Shown one piece after another: positions 1 to 10,507 of a stretch of DNA of 64,000 nt. A program made the position numbers and the translations under genes. The stretch spans positions 297,454-361,453 of the forward strand of contig LJSH01000003.1 in the NCBI GenBank assembly GCA_001314625.1, given 5' to 3'. The first letter of the stretch is position 1, and each line of letters starts with the position of its first letter. Origin of the DNA: Oceanicaulis sp. HLUCCA04. GTDB taxonomy: Bacteria; Pseudomonadota; Alphaproteobacteria; Caulobacterales; Maricaulaceae. A model generated the notes under the pieces. It searched no databases, was not told the DNA's origin, and saw only the letters and a program-made list of their open reading frames with translations.

Positions 1-710
1 TGCTCTTCATTGATGAAATCCACCGCCTGCTGCCGGTCGTCGAGGAAATCCTCTATCCGGCGATGGAGGATTTCGCCCTTGATCTGGTGATCGGAGAGGG
101 GCCGAGCGCGCGCACCGTGCGCATCGATCTGCCGCCCTTCACCCTTGTCGGCGCGACCACGCGGGCCGGCCTTCTGGCGACACCTTTGCGCGATCGCTTC
201 GGCGTGCCGGTGCGCCTGGAGTTTTACGGTGAAAAAGAGCTGACCAGTATCGTGACGCGCGCCGCCGGAAAGCTGGGCGCGGCCATAGAACCGGACGGCG
301 CGCGCGAGATTGCCCGGCGCGCGCGCGGCACGCCGCGCGTGGCGGGGCGGCTCCTGCGCCGGGTGCGCGACTTTGCCGAAGCCGATAGCGAAGTGACCAT
401 TTCCGAGAAAGTGGCCGACCGCGCCTTGAAGCGCCTGGAGGTCGATGAGGTAGGCCTCGACAGTCTCGACCGGCGCTATTTGCGCGTGTTGATCGAAGGC
501 TTTGCCGGCGGGCCTGCCGGCGTGGAAACGCTGGCCGCTGCGTGCGCCGAAGCGCGCGATGCGCTTGAGGAAGTGGTCGAACCTTTCCTGATCCAGCAGG
601 GCTTTATCCAGCGCACGCCCAGGGGCCGCATCGCCGCTCCGCGCGCCTGGACGCATATGGGGCTGGAGCCGCCGCGCACCGGGCCGGACCTGTTTGGAGA
701 AGGCAAATGA
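1..710 (+). CDS. ruvB: Holliday junction branch-migration ATPase RuvB (5' end outside window)
   Basis: RuvB is the hexameric AAA+ motor that, with RuvA, drives branch migration at Holliday junctions during recombinational repair. The open frame enters from the left edge, so the N-terminus and Walker A are missing. The first visible residues are the Walker B block LFIDEIHRL. The sensor-1 region (GATTRAG) and the arginine-finger segment (LRDRFG) follow, and the C-terminal winged helix ends with the typical [10 protein letters not shown]. The gene overlaps ybgC by four bases (ATGA), the usual ruvB-ybgC-tol order of proteobacteria. Identity is firm; only completeness is limited by the window. Confidence 0.97.
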   Translation, partial: LFIDEIHRLLPVVEEILYPAMEDFALDLVIGEGPSARTVRIDLPPFTLVGATTRAGLLATPLRDRFGVPVRLEFYGEKELTSIVTRAAGKLGAAIEPDGAREIARRARGTPRVAGRLLRRVRDFAEADSEVTISEKVADRALKRLEVDEVGLDSLDRRYLRVLIEGFAGGPAGVETLAAACAEARDALEEVVEPFLIQQGFIQRTPRGRIAAPRAWTHMGLEPPRTGPDLFGEGK

Positions 711-1153
711 GTGCAGGCACCCCCGAATCTGGCCGCTGGTCAGGCGGTGCCCATCATTTGCCGGTGCGCGTCTATTACGAGGACACCGATTTCACCGGCA
801 TTGTCTATTACGCGAACTATCTGAAATTCTTCGAGCGCGGGCGCACCGACGCGCTAAGAACGGCGGGCCTCAGCCATGCAGAGCTGCTCAAAGCCGATCC
901 GCCTGTGGGCTTCGCGGTGCGCAAGGTGACTGTCGAGTACCATGCCCCCGCGCGCATCGATGACGCTTTGATCGTGGAAACGCGCTTTGCCAGCCTCACC
1001 GGCGTGCGCATGGGTATCGCCCAGTCGATCACCCGCGATGGCGTTTTGCTGGCCAGCGCCGAGGTGGAAGCGGTGTGCATCGATCTCGATGGCCGCCCCA
1101 AACGCCTGCCTGCGGGTCTGAAAGACGCGCTGGGGAAAATGGCGGGGGGCTGA
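707..1153 (+). CDS. ybgC: Tol-Pal-associated acyl-CoA thioesterase YbgC
   Basis: This is a 148-residue hotdog-fold acyl-CoA thioesterase, a cytoplasmic enzyme that is a standard first member of tol-pal clusters. Residues 23-45 carry the family signature [20 protein letters not shown], in which the Asp of EDTD (about residue 28) is the catalytic acid. Length is normal (about 130-150). The start overlaps the ruvB stop, which suggests translational coupling. A 276-base gap follows before tolQ, so tolQRAB probably has its own promoter. That gap shows nothing else I can identify. The physiological substrate is not settled for the family. Confidence 0.95.
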   Translation: MSAGTPESGRWSGGAHHLPVRVYYEDTDFTGIVYYANYLKFFERGRTDALRTAGLSHAELLKADPPVGFAVRKVTVEYHAPARIDDALIVETRFASLTGVRMGIAQSITRDGVLLASAEVEAVCIDLDGRPKRLPAGLKDALGKMAGG

Positions 1154-1429
1154 CTTCTCGCTGAACTCCTGGACGGGTTAGCCGATAGGCAGAGTGGCCC
1201 CGGATAGCGCTGCGCGCTTGCGGGAGTTCATCTGGCAGCGAACAAGGCCCCCACTGCAAATCCAAACGCGGCCTTAACCCTTCTTCCTTCAAATCGCCCC
1301 AATCGGATCACACAAAGCCTGCCTTGGAACATGTGGGGGCGGGCCTGGTGGTATGTCTGGCTTGGCGCGGGCTTTGCGTGGCGCTAAGCAGCATAGCCAA
1401 TAGTTTGCCGCGAGCGTGAGGGAACCGAC

Positions 1430-2083
<654 letters not shown>

Positions 2084-2085
2084 CC

Positions 2086-2517
2086 ATGGCAGGTCCGGTC
2101 GATATGGGCGGCCGCAGGGCCGGCCGCCGCTGGAAGCCCAAGGCAGAGATCAACATCGTGCCCTATGTCGATGTGATGCTGGTGCTGCTGATCGTGTTCA
2201 TGGTCGCCGCGCCGCTTCTCACGGTGGGTGTCGATGTCAGCCTGCCCGACACCGAAGCGCGGGCGATGACCACATCGGAAGAGCCATTGACCATCACCAT
2301 CCAGGCCGACGGGACCCTGTTCCTGCAGGAAACGCGCGTCACGTTCGAGGAGCTGGTGCCACGCCTTGAGGCGGTGTCGCGCACCGGATCCGAAGCGCGC
2401 ATCTATATCCGTGCCGACGAAGCGGTGGGCTATGGCGAGGTCATGCGCGTCATGGCGCGCGTCTCCTCTGCCGGTTACGCCAATATCGGCCTCGTGACCG
2501 ATCCCTTGAACCAGTAA
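2086..2517 (+). CDS. tolR: Tol-Pal proton-channel partner TolR
   Basis: TolR (ExbD/TolR family, 143 residues) is the peptidoglycan-facing partner of TolQ. A short basic cytoplasmic tail is followed by the family motif EINIVPYVDVMLVLLIVFMV (about residues 23-42). The Asp of YVDVM is the membrane-embedded proton-carrying residue. The periplasmic part is the usual small alpha/beta domain ending in GLVTDP. It lies between tolQ (2 bases upstream) and tolA (24 bases downstream) in one operon. Nothing is unusual in length or motifs. Confidence 0.97.
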   Translation: MAGPVDMGGRRAGRRWKPKAEINIVPYVDVMLVLLIVFMVAAPLLTVGVDVSLPDTEARAMTTSEEPLTITIQADGTLFLQETRVTFEELVPRLEAVSRTGSEARIYIRADEAVGYGEVMRVMARVSSAGYANIGLVTDPLNQ

Positions 2518-2541
2518 ACGGGAGGCGGGATTTCACGTCCC

Positions 2542-3369
2542 ATGCGCGCTTTTGCCAGCTTCATTATTTCGCTGGGGCTGCACCTCTCGCTGTTTGCGAG
2601 CGCGTTCATCTATTTTCCGCGAGCGGCAAACGAGCTGGACAGCGAAAGCGTGCTGGTACCGATCGAGCTGGTGACGCTGGCTGAGGACACCAATATCCGT
2701 GCCGCGCGCCCCGATCCTGAACCTGAGCCCGAGCCGGACATCGTCCAGCCGCCCGAGCCGGTGGTTGCCGAGCCCGAACCGGAGCCAGAGGCCGAGCCTG
2801 AGCCCGTTCCCCTGCCGCCCGAAGAAGAGGCAGAACCGGAACCTGAGCCCGAACCTGAGGCGGAGCCGGAGCCTGCACCGCCCGAGCCCGAACCCGAACC
2901 CGAGCCGGAGCGCACTGCGCCGGAGCCGCGCCAGCGCGAAGAGCAGGGCCTCGATCTAGACGCCCTGTCCTCGCTGGTTGACCGTTCGCGCCAGCAGAGC
3001 GCGCAAAACCAGCCAGCCGACGAAGGCGAAACCCGCCAGGGGGCCGGTGCAGGTACCGCCATGACGGCGACGATGTCGGATCTGTTCCGCAGTCAGACAG
3101 CGCGTTGCTGGCGCGAGCCGTCGGATGCGCCGGACCCGGAATCCTTGCGGGTGTCGGTCGAGGTTCAGCTCGAGCGCGACGGGTCTTTGGGCGCAGCGCC
3201 CCGGCTGGTCGATGCGAACCGGGTGCTGGGATCATCCAATTCCTACCTGCGGCTTGCCGGAGAGCGGGCCGTGCGGGCGGTGATTGAATGTGCGCCCTAT
3301 GCCATGCCCGCCGGCCAATATCAGCAATGGCGCCGCATTACGGTCAATTTCGAGCCGTCAAATCGTTAG
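2542..3369 (+). CDS. tolA: TolA-like envelope-spanning protein with Glu/Pro-rich linker
   Basis: TolA links the TolQR motor to Pal/TolB across the periplasm. The 275-residue product has one N-terminal membrane anchor (about residues 5-25). Residues 55-135 are a strongly biased Pro-Glu repeat (PEPEPEPE-type), and the C-terminal domain (about 170-270) is preceded by a Gly/Ala-rich hinge. In gammaproteobacteria the linker is an Ala/Lys-rich helix; here it is acidic and proline-rich, as in many alphaproteobacterial TolA proteins. Assignment rests on anchor-linker-domain architecture and position between tolR and tolB more than on residue identity. The linker also generates long spurious antisense frames. 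Confidence 0.85.
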   Translation: MRAFASFIISLGLHLSLFASAFIYFPRAANELDSESVLVPIELVTLAEDTNIRAARPDPEPEPEPDIVQPPEPVVAEPEPEPEAEPEPVPLPPEEEAEPEPEPEPEAEPEPAPPEPEPEPEPERTAPEPRQREEQGLDLDALSSLVDRSRQQSAQNQPADEGETRQGAGAGTAMTATMSDLFRSQTARCWREPSDAPDPESLRVSVEVQLERDGSLGAAPRLVDANRVLGSSNSYLRLAGERAVRAVIECAPYAMPAGQYQQWRRITVNFEPSNR

Positions 3370-3406
3370 TGTGATACAACCCGCCTGAACGACAGGAGCT
3401 TCGAAG

Positions 3407-4765
3407 ATGCGTTTTCTCGCCCGGCTTGCCGCCCTTCTCGGCATGATCACCGCCCTTGCGGCGGCTGCGTCTGCGCAATCGGGCGATGGCCCGCTGGTGG
3501 TGACCGTCACCGAGGGCAATGTGGATCCCTTCCCCATCGCGATCACCGACTTCATCGGCGAGGACGCAGAAAGTGTGGAGACCGGCGCCGACATTGCGCG
3601 CGTCGTCACCAATAATCTTGAAAGCTCGGGCCTGTTTGCGCCGGTCGATCAGGACGCCTTCATCGAGGATATCTCCAATATCGATCTTCGCCCGCGCTTT
3701 GCCGACTGGCGCCTGGTCAATGCCTCGGCCTTGCTGGTCGGACGGGTCAGCGTGGACGAGCAGGGCCGGCTTCTGGTGGCGTTCCGCCTGTGGGACACGG
3801 CCGCCGAGCAACAGCTGCTGGGCATGCAGTTCACTTCGGTGCCGGAGAACTGGCGCAGGCTGGCGCACAAGGTCTCTGACGCGATCTATGAGCGCCTGAC
3901 GGGCGAGTCCGGCTTTTTCGATACCCGCATTGTATACGTGTCGGAGGGCGAGGGGCCGGAAGGCGAGCCGACCCGCCGGCTCGTCATCATGGATCAGGAC
4001 GGCGCCAACCCCTCCTTCCTGACCGACCGCTCCTACATGGCGCTATTGCCGAACTATTCGCCAACCAACCAGCAGATCACCTATGTGTCGTTCCGCGACC
4101 TGCAGGCGACGAGCTATCTCTACGATCTGCAGACCGGCCGTCAGGAAGCGCTGTTTGACGGCAGCAACGCCGCGATCACTGGCGGCGGCCAGTCCCTGTC
4201 AGCGCGCTTCCACCCCAATGGCCGTGAGCTGGTCATGTCGGTGGAGCGGCGCGGCCGCCATGATCTTTACGGTTTTGATCTGCGCACCCGTGCCTTGCGC
4301 CAGCTTACCAACAATCCGTCTGACGATACCGAGCCGACCTATTCGCCTGATGGCGAGCAGATCGCGTTCGCGTCTAACAGATCCGGCCAGCCCCAGCTTT
4401 ATCTGATGAATGCCGACGGATCAGAGCAGCGCCGGATCAGCTTTGGCGAGGGCCGCTATACCAGCCCGGTATGGTCGCCGCGCGGCGACCTGATTGCTTT
4501 CATCAAGCAACAGGGCTCCATGTTCTCGCTGGGCGTTATGCGCGCGGACGGCTCAGGCGAGGAGCGCATTCTCTATGACGGGTATTTTGTAGATACCCCC
4601 GCCTGGTCGCCCAATGGCCGGATCCTGCTCTTCACGCGTGGTGACTACTCGGCCAATGGCACGCGCTATTCGATCTGGAGCGTTGATCTGGGCGGGTTCA
4701 ACTTGCGCAGATTGCCCACCCAGGGCGCTGCTTCAGACGCGGCATGGTCGCCGCTTCTTGATTGA
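3407..4765 (+). CDS. tolB: Periplasmic beta-propeller protein TolB
   Basis: TolB is the periplasmic partner that shuttles between Pal and other outer-membrane lipoproteins. The 452-residue precursor has a Sec signal peptide ending near ASAQS (about residue 24). An N-terminal domain (about 25-165) follows, then a six-bladed propeller built from repeats such as SPDGEQIAFASNRSGQPQLYL and SPRGDLIAFIK. The last repeat ends at AAWSPLLD. Length is normal (about 430-450). It follows tolA by 37 bases with a good ribosome site (ACAGGAGCTTCGAAG before ATG) and belongs to the tol operon. Confidence 0.97.
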   Translation: MRFLARLAALLGMITALAAAASAQSGDGPLVVTVTEGNVDPFPIAITDFIGEDAESVETGADIARVVTNNLESSGLFAPVDQDAFIEDISNIDLRPRFADWRLVNASALLVGRVSVDEQGRLLVAFRLWDTAAEQQLLGMQFTSVPENWRRLAHKVSDAIYERLTGESGFFDTRIVYVSEGEGPEGEPTRRLVIMDQDGANPSFLTDRSYMALLPNYSPTNQQITYVSFRDLQATSYLYDLQTGRQEALFDGSNAAITGGGQSLSARFHPNGRELVMSVERRGRHDLYGFDLRTRALRQLTNNPSDDTEPTYSPDGEQIAFASNRSGQPQLYLMNADGSEQRRISFGEGRYTSPVWSPRGDLIAFIKQQGSMFSLGVMRADGSGEERILYDGYFVDTPAWSPNGRILLFTRGDYSANGTRYSIWSVDLGGFNLRRLPTQGAASDAAWSPLLD

Positions 4766-4876
4766 TGGGGTGCGCAGCAAGTTCGAAATACAATATCGAT
4801 TCAGTCTTGAATCTGGTGTAATGAGACCGTCACCGTGCGGGTGTGCCGCACGCGCTCTATGAGGGACAAAGCTCCG

Positions 4877-5389
4877 ATGAAACTTGCTCCGCTCGCTGCG
4901 CTTGCAGCGTTCAGCCTTCTTGTCACCGCTTGCGCCAGCCGTCCGGATGAAACACCGGTCGTCGAGGAAACGCGCGATGATGAGGTTGTCACCGATAACC
5001 GCCCGGCCGGGCCGGTGCCGGGATCGCTTGACGATTTCGAACAGAATGCGGGTGACCGCGTTTTCTTTGGCCTTGACAGGTATGACCTGGATGGTGCCTC
5101 GCGCGAAACGCTGCGCCGTCAGGCCGCATGGCTGGGTCAGTATCCCAACGCCCGTATCCTGATCGCCGGCAATGCCGACGAGCGTGGTACACGCGAGTAC
5201 AATCTCGCCCTGGGTGCCCGCCGCGCCAATTCCGTACGCGATTTCCTTGTCAGCCAGGGTGTGGATGCCTCGCGCATCTCGACCGTGTCTTATGGCAAGG
5301 AGCGTCCGTCCTGCATGCAGTCGACCGAAGCCTGCTGGGCGCAGAACCGTAATGGTATCACCGTCATCACGTCCGGCGCTGTATCCTGA
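4877..5389 (+). CDS. pal: Peptidoglycan-associated lipoprotein Pal
   Basis: Pal is the outer-membrane lipoprotein that grips peptidoglycan and is the outer anchor of the Tol motor. I take the ATG at 4877 rather than an in-frame ATG 42 bases upstream, because it begins a clean lipoprotein signal (MKLAPLAALAAFSLL) with the lipobox VTAC at residues 17-20. The OmpA-type domain follows (about 60-170), with NADERGTREYNLALGARRA as the peptidoglycan-binding stretch. Mature length is typical. A strong hairpin terminator lies 37 bases downstream, so the tol transcript probably ends here. Confidence 0.96.
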   Translation: MKLAPLAALAAFSLLVTACASRPDETPVVEETRDDEVVTDNRPAGPVPGSLDDFEQNAGDRVFFGLDRYDLDGASRETLRRQAAWLGQYPNARILIAGNADERGTREYNLALGARRANSVRDFLVSQGVDASRISTVSYGKERPSCMQSTEACWAQNRNGITVITSGAVS

Positions 5390-5425
5390 TTAACGGCTGA
5401 TGCCGTTTGACTGCGGAGCTTCGAG

Positions 5426-5465
5426 GCCCGCCAGCAGGATCAGATGAACCTGCTGGCGGGCTTTT
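5426..5465 (+). terminator. Rho-independent terminator after pal
   Basis: A perfect 13-bp stem (GCCCGCCAGCAGG at 5426-5438 pairing with CCTGCTGGCGGGC at 5449-5461) closes a 10-base loop and is followed by TTTTGTGTT. This is a textbook intrinsic terminator. It separates the tolQRAB-pal operon from cpoB. Confidence 0.9.
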
Positions 5466-5624
5466 GTGTTGTTGACTGTGTTGCGGATGATCTTGCTGGC
5501 ACAGGTGATGCCGCAATTTCGCCCCTAGTCGCCGTCACGGTCGTTGGTAGGCATCTGGCCTGCCTGAGCTGGCAAGATGCCCGATCCGGACGGGTTGATA
5601 TTTTAGTGTTGAAGAGGTGATGGC

Positions 5625-6497
5625 ATGCGCTGGATTGTTTCTCTCCTGATCGGGTTTGGCCTGCTGGCTGGTACGGCGCACGCGCAGTCCAGCCGGGCGC
5701 TTACCCTGCGTATGGATGCCATCGAAGCGCGCCTTAATGACATGGAGCAGCAATCGCTCAGCGGCGACCCTGTTGCTGAAAGCCTGCTGATGCGCATTGA
5801 AGCGCTGGAGCGCGAGCAACGCACGATCACCGGCGAGCTGGAAACGCTGACCTTTGAAAACCGCCGCCTGCGCCAGGAGATCGACCGGCTCAATACAGCC
5901 ATGCAACAGATGATGTCGGGCGAGGCCGGCAATCTTGCCGTGACCGATCCTGACGACCCCCATGCCGAGGTTCGGGCCGCGGCGACCCGCCCGCTAAGCC
6001 TCCAGGGCGACAACCTGCCACCCATGCGCGGTGACGCAGACGATCAGGACAGCGATAGCGAATCCCGGTCTTCCGGCGACGGCGACCAGGCACCCGCCGC
6101 CACCGCGCCCTCTGACCCTGACGAGGCGTTCAACAGCGCCCGCGCGCGGCTTCTGGATGGCGATTTCGCCGGTGCGCAGGAGCGTTTCGGCGCGTTTGTC
6201 GAGGATCACGAGGGCCATGGCCTGACCGGACAGGCCTGGTACTGGCTGGGCGAGACCCATTTTGCGCAAGGCAGCTATCAGGACGCTGCGGACGCCTATA
6301 TGGCGTCGCTGCGTGCTGACCGGCGCGGTGAACGCGGGCCGGATGCACTGGCCCGGCTGGGTGCCTCGCTCTATGCGATGGACCAGCCTGATGCCGCCTG
6401 TAACGTGCTGGGTTCGTTCGGGCAGGAATACCCCAATGCCAGCGCGGATGCGCGCCAGCGGGTCGAGCGGGAGCGTTCGCGCGCCGGGTGCCGCTAG
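5625..6497 (+). CDS. cpoB: Tol-Pal coordinator CpoB (YbgF)
   Basis: CpoB is the periplasmic TPR protein that coordinates Tol-driven constriction with cell-wall synthesis. The 290-residue precursor has a signal peptide ending AHAQ (about residue 21) and an N-terminal coiled coil (about 25-95). A low-complexity Asp/Ser/Ala linker (about 105-165) leads to a C-terminal TPR domain (about 168-288) with the recognisable DEAFNSARARLLDGDFAGA start. The ribosome site GAGGTGATGGC precedes the ATG. It overlaps tilS by ten bases. A sigma-54-like sequence about 115 bases upstream is discussed in the findings. Confidence 0.92.
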   Translation: MRWIVSLLIGFGLLAGTAHAQSSRALTLRMDAIEARLNDMEQQSLSGDPVAESLLMRIEALEREQRTITGELETLTFENRRLRQEIDRLNTAMQQMMSGEAGNLAVTDPDDPHAEVRAAATRPLSLQGDNLPPMRGDADDQDSDSESRSSGDGDQAPAATAPSDPDEAFNSARARLLDGDFAGAQERFGAFVEDHEGHGLTGQAWYWLGETHFAQGSYQDAADAYMASLRADRRGERGPDALARLGASLYAMDQPDAACNVLGSFGQEYPNASADARQRVERERSRAGCR

Positions 6498-7768
6498 CAC
6501 CAGACCTATCCGCCGGCGCGCAGGCGATCGCGCGTCTGTCGCCGGGCGGGCCGCTCGTGCTCGCGCTGTCGGGCGGCGGCGATTCCATGGCGCTCGCTTG
6601 TCTGATGGCCCGTGAAGCCGCGCGTTCAGGCCGTGAATTTCACGCGCTTGTGGTTGATCACCGTCTTCGCAGCGAAAGCGGCGAAGAAGCCGCTCTGGCG
6701 GCCCGCCGGGCCGAGGCGCTGGGTGCCATTGCACACCGTCTGGTCTGGGAGAATCCCGCCCCGGGACAGGCCGCCGCACGCCTGGCGCGCCATCGTCTGC
6801 TGGCCGATGCCACGCGGGCGCTGGGGGCCGATACTGTCTTTCTGGGCCATACGGCCGATGATGTTATCGAGACAATGTTGATGCGGCTTTCACGGGCCGG
6901 AGCGAACTGGCGGGGACTGGCCGCGATGGGCGAAACCGCCATCAGCCCTGTCTGGCCCGAAGGGCGCGGCGTGCGTCTGGCGAGGCCCCTCGTGCGTGTC
7001 AGCCGGGCGCAACTGCGCCTCTATCTCCAAGCCGAAAACGTGGACTGGATCGATGATCCTTCCAACACCAATGCGGCCTTCGAGCGGGTGCGTGTCCGGG
7101 CCCGTGCACCATTGCCGGACAGCCAGACCGGCCGCCGCTTGCTGGCTCTCAATTCTGCTGCCCTTGAAACCGACCGGGCGGTGCGCCGCGCGGCGCGCGC
7201 TCTGGTGGAAGCGGGCAGCGAGATCTTGCCGTGGGGCGCGGCAGTCCTGCAGCCCGCGCTTTTCGCCCGTGTCGCCGATGATGTGGCTGCGCGCGCGCTG
7301 GAAGCGCTGATACTGGCCGTCAGCGGTGAACCCGCTGCTCCCGCTCCCCAGACCGTCTCGCGAATGCTGGATGCTGTCAGGGCCGGACAGGCCTTCACCG
7401 CTGCCGGGGTCATGCTGACCGCGCGCGGGGTGCTGGGCCGTGATCCGGGCGCGGCCACCGGACGGGCCGACGGATCTGCCGGCGCATCCTCCTTGAGGGT
7501 GGAACCGGGAGAGTGCGCCATTTTTGACGGCCGGATGATGGTATGCGCCGGGACACTGCCTTTGCGCGTGGAAGCGCTGGCGCAGCGAAATACTGTGGTT
7601 GATGGTGTGCCTGCCCCGCTTCGGCCATCTCTGGCAGCGATAACAGGTGCGGACGGGCTGGCCATCGCGGGACGCGATAGCGTATCTGGCGGAGGGGCGG
7701 CTGGCGCGCTGATTGCAGAGCGTCTGGCGGGGCTGCTGGGTGTGTCCATGGACGGCACGGGCAGCTAA
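6488..7768 (+). CDS. tilS: tRNA(Ile)-lysidine synthase TilS
   Basis: TilS converts the wobble cytidine of tRNA(Ile) CAU to lysidine using ATP and lysine, changing codon specificity from AUG to AUA. The 426-residue product begins with GTG inside the 3' end of cpoB. The PP-loop SGGGDS lies at about residues 28-33. DHRLR, GHTADDVIETMLMRLSRA and the WIDDPSN segment follow, all diagnostic of the N-type ATP pyrophosphatase domain. The C-terminal half is weakly conserved, as usual. Gene order cpoB-tilS-ftsH is standard in alphaproteobacteria. Confidence 0.95.
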   Translation: MPLAPDLSAGAQAIARLSPGGPLVLALSGGGDSMALACLMAREAARSGREFHALVVDHRLRSESGEEAALAARRAEALGAIAHRLVWENPAPGQAAARLARHRLLADATRALGADTVFLGHTADDVIETMLMRLSRAGANWRGLAAMGETAISPVWPEGRGVRLARPLVRVSRAQLRLYLQAENVDWIDDPSNTNAAFERVRVRARAPLPDSQTGRRLLALNSAALETDRAVRRAARALVEAGSEILPWGAAVLQPALFARVADDVAARALEALILAVSGEPAAPAPQTVSRMLDAVRAGQAFTAAGVMLTARGVLGRDPGAATGRADGSAGASSLRVEPGECAIFDGRMMVCAGTLPLRVEALAQRNTVVDGVPAPLRPSLAAITGADGLAIAGRDSVSGGGAAGALIAERLAGLLGVSMDGTGS

Positions 7769-7927
7769 AACCGTGTAGAATAACTGCGGCGGCTGGCCGC
7801 GCCGGGCTGGCGAAAACGCACGTGCCGCCCAATATTGGATTAACAGTCCGGGCCGCGCACTCGCGCCGAATTGCCGGACCCGGCGAAACTTGATGCGGAC
7901 AGCCACGTCCGGCGGAAGGGTAAGTAG

Positions 7928-9865
7928 ATGAATTTGCGCAATATTCTGGTCTGGGCAATCCTTCTGGTTTTGCTGGCGGCCCTGTTCAACATCCTTCAGG
8001 GACCGCGCCCGGCCGCGCAGACCAACGAGCTGACTTACACCCAGTTCATGGACAATGTGGAAGCGGGCCGCGTGAGCGAGGTCACCATTGAGGGCCAGTC
8101 GATAAGCGGCGAGCTGACCGGTGGTCAGGCGTTTACCACCGAAGTGCCTGCTGATGCGCGCGTCACCGATGCCTTGCGCTCGAACAATGTCGCGATCACC
8201 GCGCGGGCTCCATCGGAAGGCGGCATGAATTTGTTCGGCATCCTGTTGAGCTGGTTCCCGATGCTGCTGCTGATCGGTGTGTGGATATTCTTCATGCGCC
8301 AGATGCAGGGCGGCGGCAAAGGCGCGATGGGGTTTGGCAAGTCGAAAGCCAAACTGCTGACCGAAAAGACCGGACGGGTAACGTTTGACGATGTCGCCGG
8401 TATTGACGAGGCCAAGGAAGAGCTTTCCGAAATCGTCGAATTCCTCAAAGACCCGTCCAAGTTCCAGCGCCTCGGCGGCAAGATCCCCAAGGGTGCGCTG
8501 CTGATCGGCCCTCCCGGCACGGGTAAAACGCTGACGGCGCGTGCCGTCGCGGGCGAAGCGGGCGTGCCCTTCTTCACCATTTCCGGTTCCGATTTCGTCG
8601 AGATGTTCGTCGGCGTTGGCGCCAGCCGCGTGCGCGACATGTTCGAGCAGGCCAAGAAAAACGCGCCGTGCATCATCTTCATTGACGAGATCGACGCGGT
8701 GGGCCGCTCGCGCGGCGCTGGTCTTGGCGGCGGTAATGACGAGCGTGAGCAGACGCTCAACCAGCTTCTCGTCGAGATGGACGGGTTTGAGGCCAATGAA
8801 GGCATCATCCTGATTGCGGCCACCAACCGCCCCGACGTGCTCGACCCGGCCTTGCTGCGTCCGGGCCGGTTTGACCGTCAGGTCGTGGTGCCCAACCCGG
8901 ACATCACGGGCCGGGAGAAAATCCTGAAAGTGCACATGCGCAATGTGCCGCTGGCTGCCGATGTCGATCCGAAGGTGATCGCGCGCGGCACGCCGGGCTT
9001 CTCCGGGGCCGACCTGGCCAATCTGGTCAACGAGGCTGCCCTTCTGGCCGCGCGCCGCAATCGGCGTCTGGTGGCCATGGCCGAGTTCGAGGACGCCAAG
9101 GACAAGGTGATGATGGGGCCGGAACGCCGCTCCATGGTCATGGGCGAAAAGGAAAAGACCCTTACAGCCTATCACGAGGCCGGCCACGCCATTGTCGCGC
9201 TGCGCGTGCCTGCGGCAGATCCGGTTCACAAGGCGACGATCATTCCGCGCGGCCGCGCGCTGGGCATGGTCATGCAGCTGCCCGAAGGCGACAAGCTGTC
9301 CATGACGCATCAGGAGATGACCAGCCGTCTGGCCATCATGATGGGCGGGCGCATCGCCGAAGAGCTTAAATTTGGCAAGGAAAACGTCACCTCGGGCGCC
9401 GCCAGCGACATTCAGCAGGCGACACGTCTGGCCCGCGCCATGGTCACCCAGTGGGGCTTCTCCGAGGAGCTCGGCCCTATCGATTATGGTGACAATCAGG
9501 GCGATGTGTTCCTGGGTCAGCAGCTGGTCCAGCAATCGCGCACAGTGTCGGCAGAGACCGCCGCCAAGATCGAGCGTGAGGTCAAGGGACTGGTCGAAGG
9601 CGGGCTCAACGAGGCGCGCCGCATCCTGACCGATTTCAACAAGGACTGGGAAGCTATCGCGCAAGGTCTTCTCGAGTACGAGACCCTGTCCGGCGAGGAG
9701 ATCAAGGATCTGCTCAATGGCAAGCCGCCGGTGCGCAATACCGAGATTCCGGCCAAGGGCGAGGGGCCAACAACGCCCGATAGCGCTGTCCCTGTCATTG
9801 ATGACGAGGACGATGAGGTGCCGGCCACGCCCGGCGGGATGGAGCCCAAGCCTGGTCCGGCCTGA
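7928..9865 (+). CDS. ftsH: ATP-dependent membrane zinc protease FtsH
   Basis: FtsH is the hexameric inner-membrane AAA+ protease that degrades unassembled membrane proteins and regulators. The 645-residue protein has two N-terminal membrane segments (about 5-22 and 101-120) flanking a small periplasmic domain. Walker A GPPGTGKT lies at about 194-201, Walker B as [11 protein letters not shown], and the second-region-of-homology arginines are in RPGRFDRQ. The zinc-protease motif HEAGH is at about 416-420. The acidic tail (DDEDDE) is usual for the group. A long minus-strand frame covering this gene is a shadow. Confidence 0.98.
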   Translation: MNLRNILVWAILLVLLAALFNILQGPRPAAQTNELTYTQFMDNVEAGRVSEVTIEGQSISGELTGGQAFTTEVPADARVTDALRSNNVAITARAPSEGGMNLFGILLSWFPMLLLIGVWIFFMRQMQGGGKGAMGFGKSKAKLLTEKTGRVTFDDVAGIDEAKEELSEIVEFLKDPSKFQRLGGKIPKGALLIGPPGTGKTLTARAVAGEAGVPFFTISGSDFVEMFVGVGASRVRDMFEQAKKNAPCIIFIDEIDAVGRSRGAGLGGGNDEREQTLNQLLVEMDGFEANEGIILIAATNRPDVLDPALLRPGRFDRQVVVPNPDITGREKILKVHMRNVPLAADVDPKVIARGTPGFSGADLANLVNEAALLAARRNRRLVAMAEFEDAKDKVMMGPERRSMVMGEKEKTLTAYHEAGHAIVALRVPAADPVHKATIIPRGRALGMVMQLPEGDKLSMTHQEMTSRLAIMMGGRIAEELKFGKENVTSGAASDIQQATRLARAMVTQWGFSEELGPIDYGDNQGDVFLGQQLVQQSRTVSAETAAKIEREVKGLVEGGLNEARRILTDFNKDWEAIAQGLLEYETLSGEEIKDLLNGKPPVRNTEIPAKGEGPTTPDSAVPVIDDEDDEVPATPGGMEPKPGPA

Positions 9866-9894
9866 GTTGCCTGGGCGCAGACGCGATAATTGAT

Positions 9895-9922
9895 GAAGGC
9901 GAAGGCCTGTGCCTTCGCCTTC
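9895..9922 (+). terminator. Hairpin terminator after ftsH
   Basis: A 12-bp perfect stem formed from GAAGGCGAAGGC and GCCTTCGCCTTC with a four-base CTGT loop lies 30 bases after the ftsH stop. The T-run is poor (GTATTG), so termination efficiency is uncertain. Confidence 0.6.
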
Positions 9923-10080
9923 GTATTGCGCCGGTCTTGCCGGAAGACGTGGTGGCCGGCGCGGGCTGATGCCCCGGCTTTACTGAGTGGCGGCACTGTC
10001 CAGTAGCGGGCGGCGCAGGTCCGGTTGGCCTCGGCGTTCGTAGAACGGTCAGTTCGCGTTAATCAGACTGGACCGTCAAC

Positions 10081-10503
10081 ATGCCCGACATGCCCTTGCC
10101 CTGGATGCTCGCCGGCCTTGCTGCCTTTACCGGCGCGCTGATGGGCCTGATGAGCCTTCTCGTTCCGCGCTGGGGGGCCAATGTGGTCCGGCTGGCCCCG
10201 TCACCTGATCTCAAGGGCGGCTGGGCAGAATTTCGCTCCAGCTATGGTGGCGCGCTGGTGTTTGCCCATGGTGCGGTGCTTCTCACTGTTGCCATGAGCG
10301 CGCGCGCCGGTTCCGGCGCGGTCATGGGGGCGAGCTTCGCTGTCGGGCTCTACTGGATCGGCATGGCGGCGGGCCGGGCCCTGTCGATGCTGGTTGATGC
10401 CGGCCATGACACGCGCACCCGCTATAACGGCGCAGCCATCGTCTTCGAGACCATTATGGGTGCGGCGCTATGTTCGCCCTTTATCGCCCATCTGGGCGGG
10501 TAA
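10081..10503 (+). CDS. Small four-helix membrane protein of unknown function
   Basis: I do not recognise a specific function. The 140-residue product looks like a four-helix membrane protein, with hydrophobic segments at about residues 8-28, 58-74, 80-100 and 118-136. Its fold and length resemble DUF4345-like small membrane proteins, but that is a guess. Codon use matches the surroundings. The stop is four bases from the end of the convergent flbY. No Shine-Dalgarno sequence is obvious (GACCGTCAAC before ATG). It is a real gene by hydrophobic pattern and coding bias, of unknown role. Confidence 0.7.
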   Translation: MPDMPLPWMLAGLAAFTGALMGLMSLLVPRWGANVVRLAPSPDLKGGWAEFRSSYGGALVFAHGAVLLTVAMSARAGSGAVMGASFAVGLYWIGMAAGRALSMLVDAGHDTRTRYNGAAIVFETIMGAALCSPFIAHLGG

Positions 10504-10507
10504 GGCG

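Noticed and set aside
2606-3235. Minus-strand frames with Ser-Gly or Arg-Ala repeats opposite tolA
   Set aside because: The repeats are the complement of the Pro-Glu linker codons of TolA. No ribosome site or family match.
6890-9664. 924-codon minus-strand open frame over tilS and ftsH
   Set aside because: It is entirely antisense to two genes with intact family motifs. Its translation is His/Arg/Gln-rich with no recognisable domain, a known effect of codon bias in GC-rich genes.
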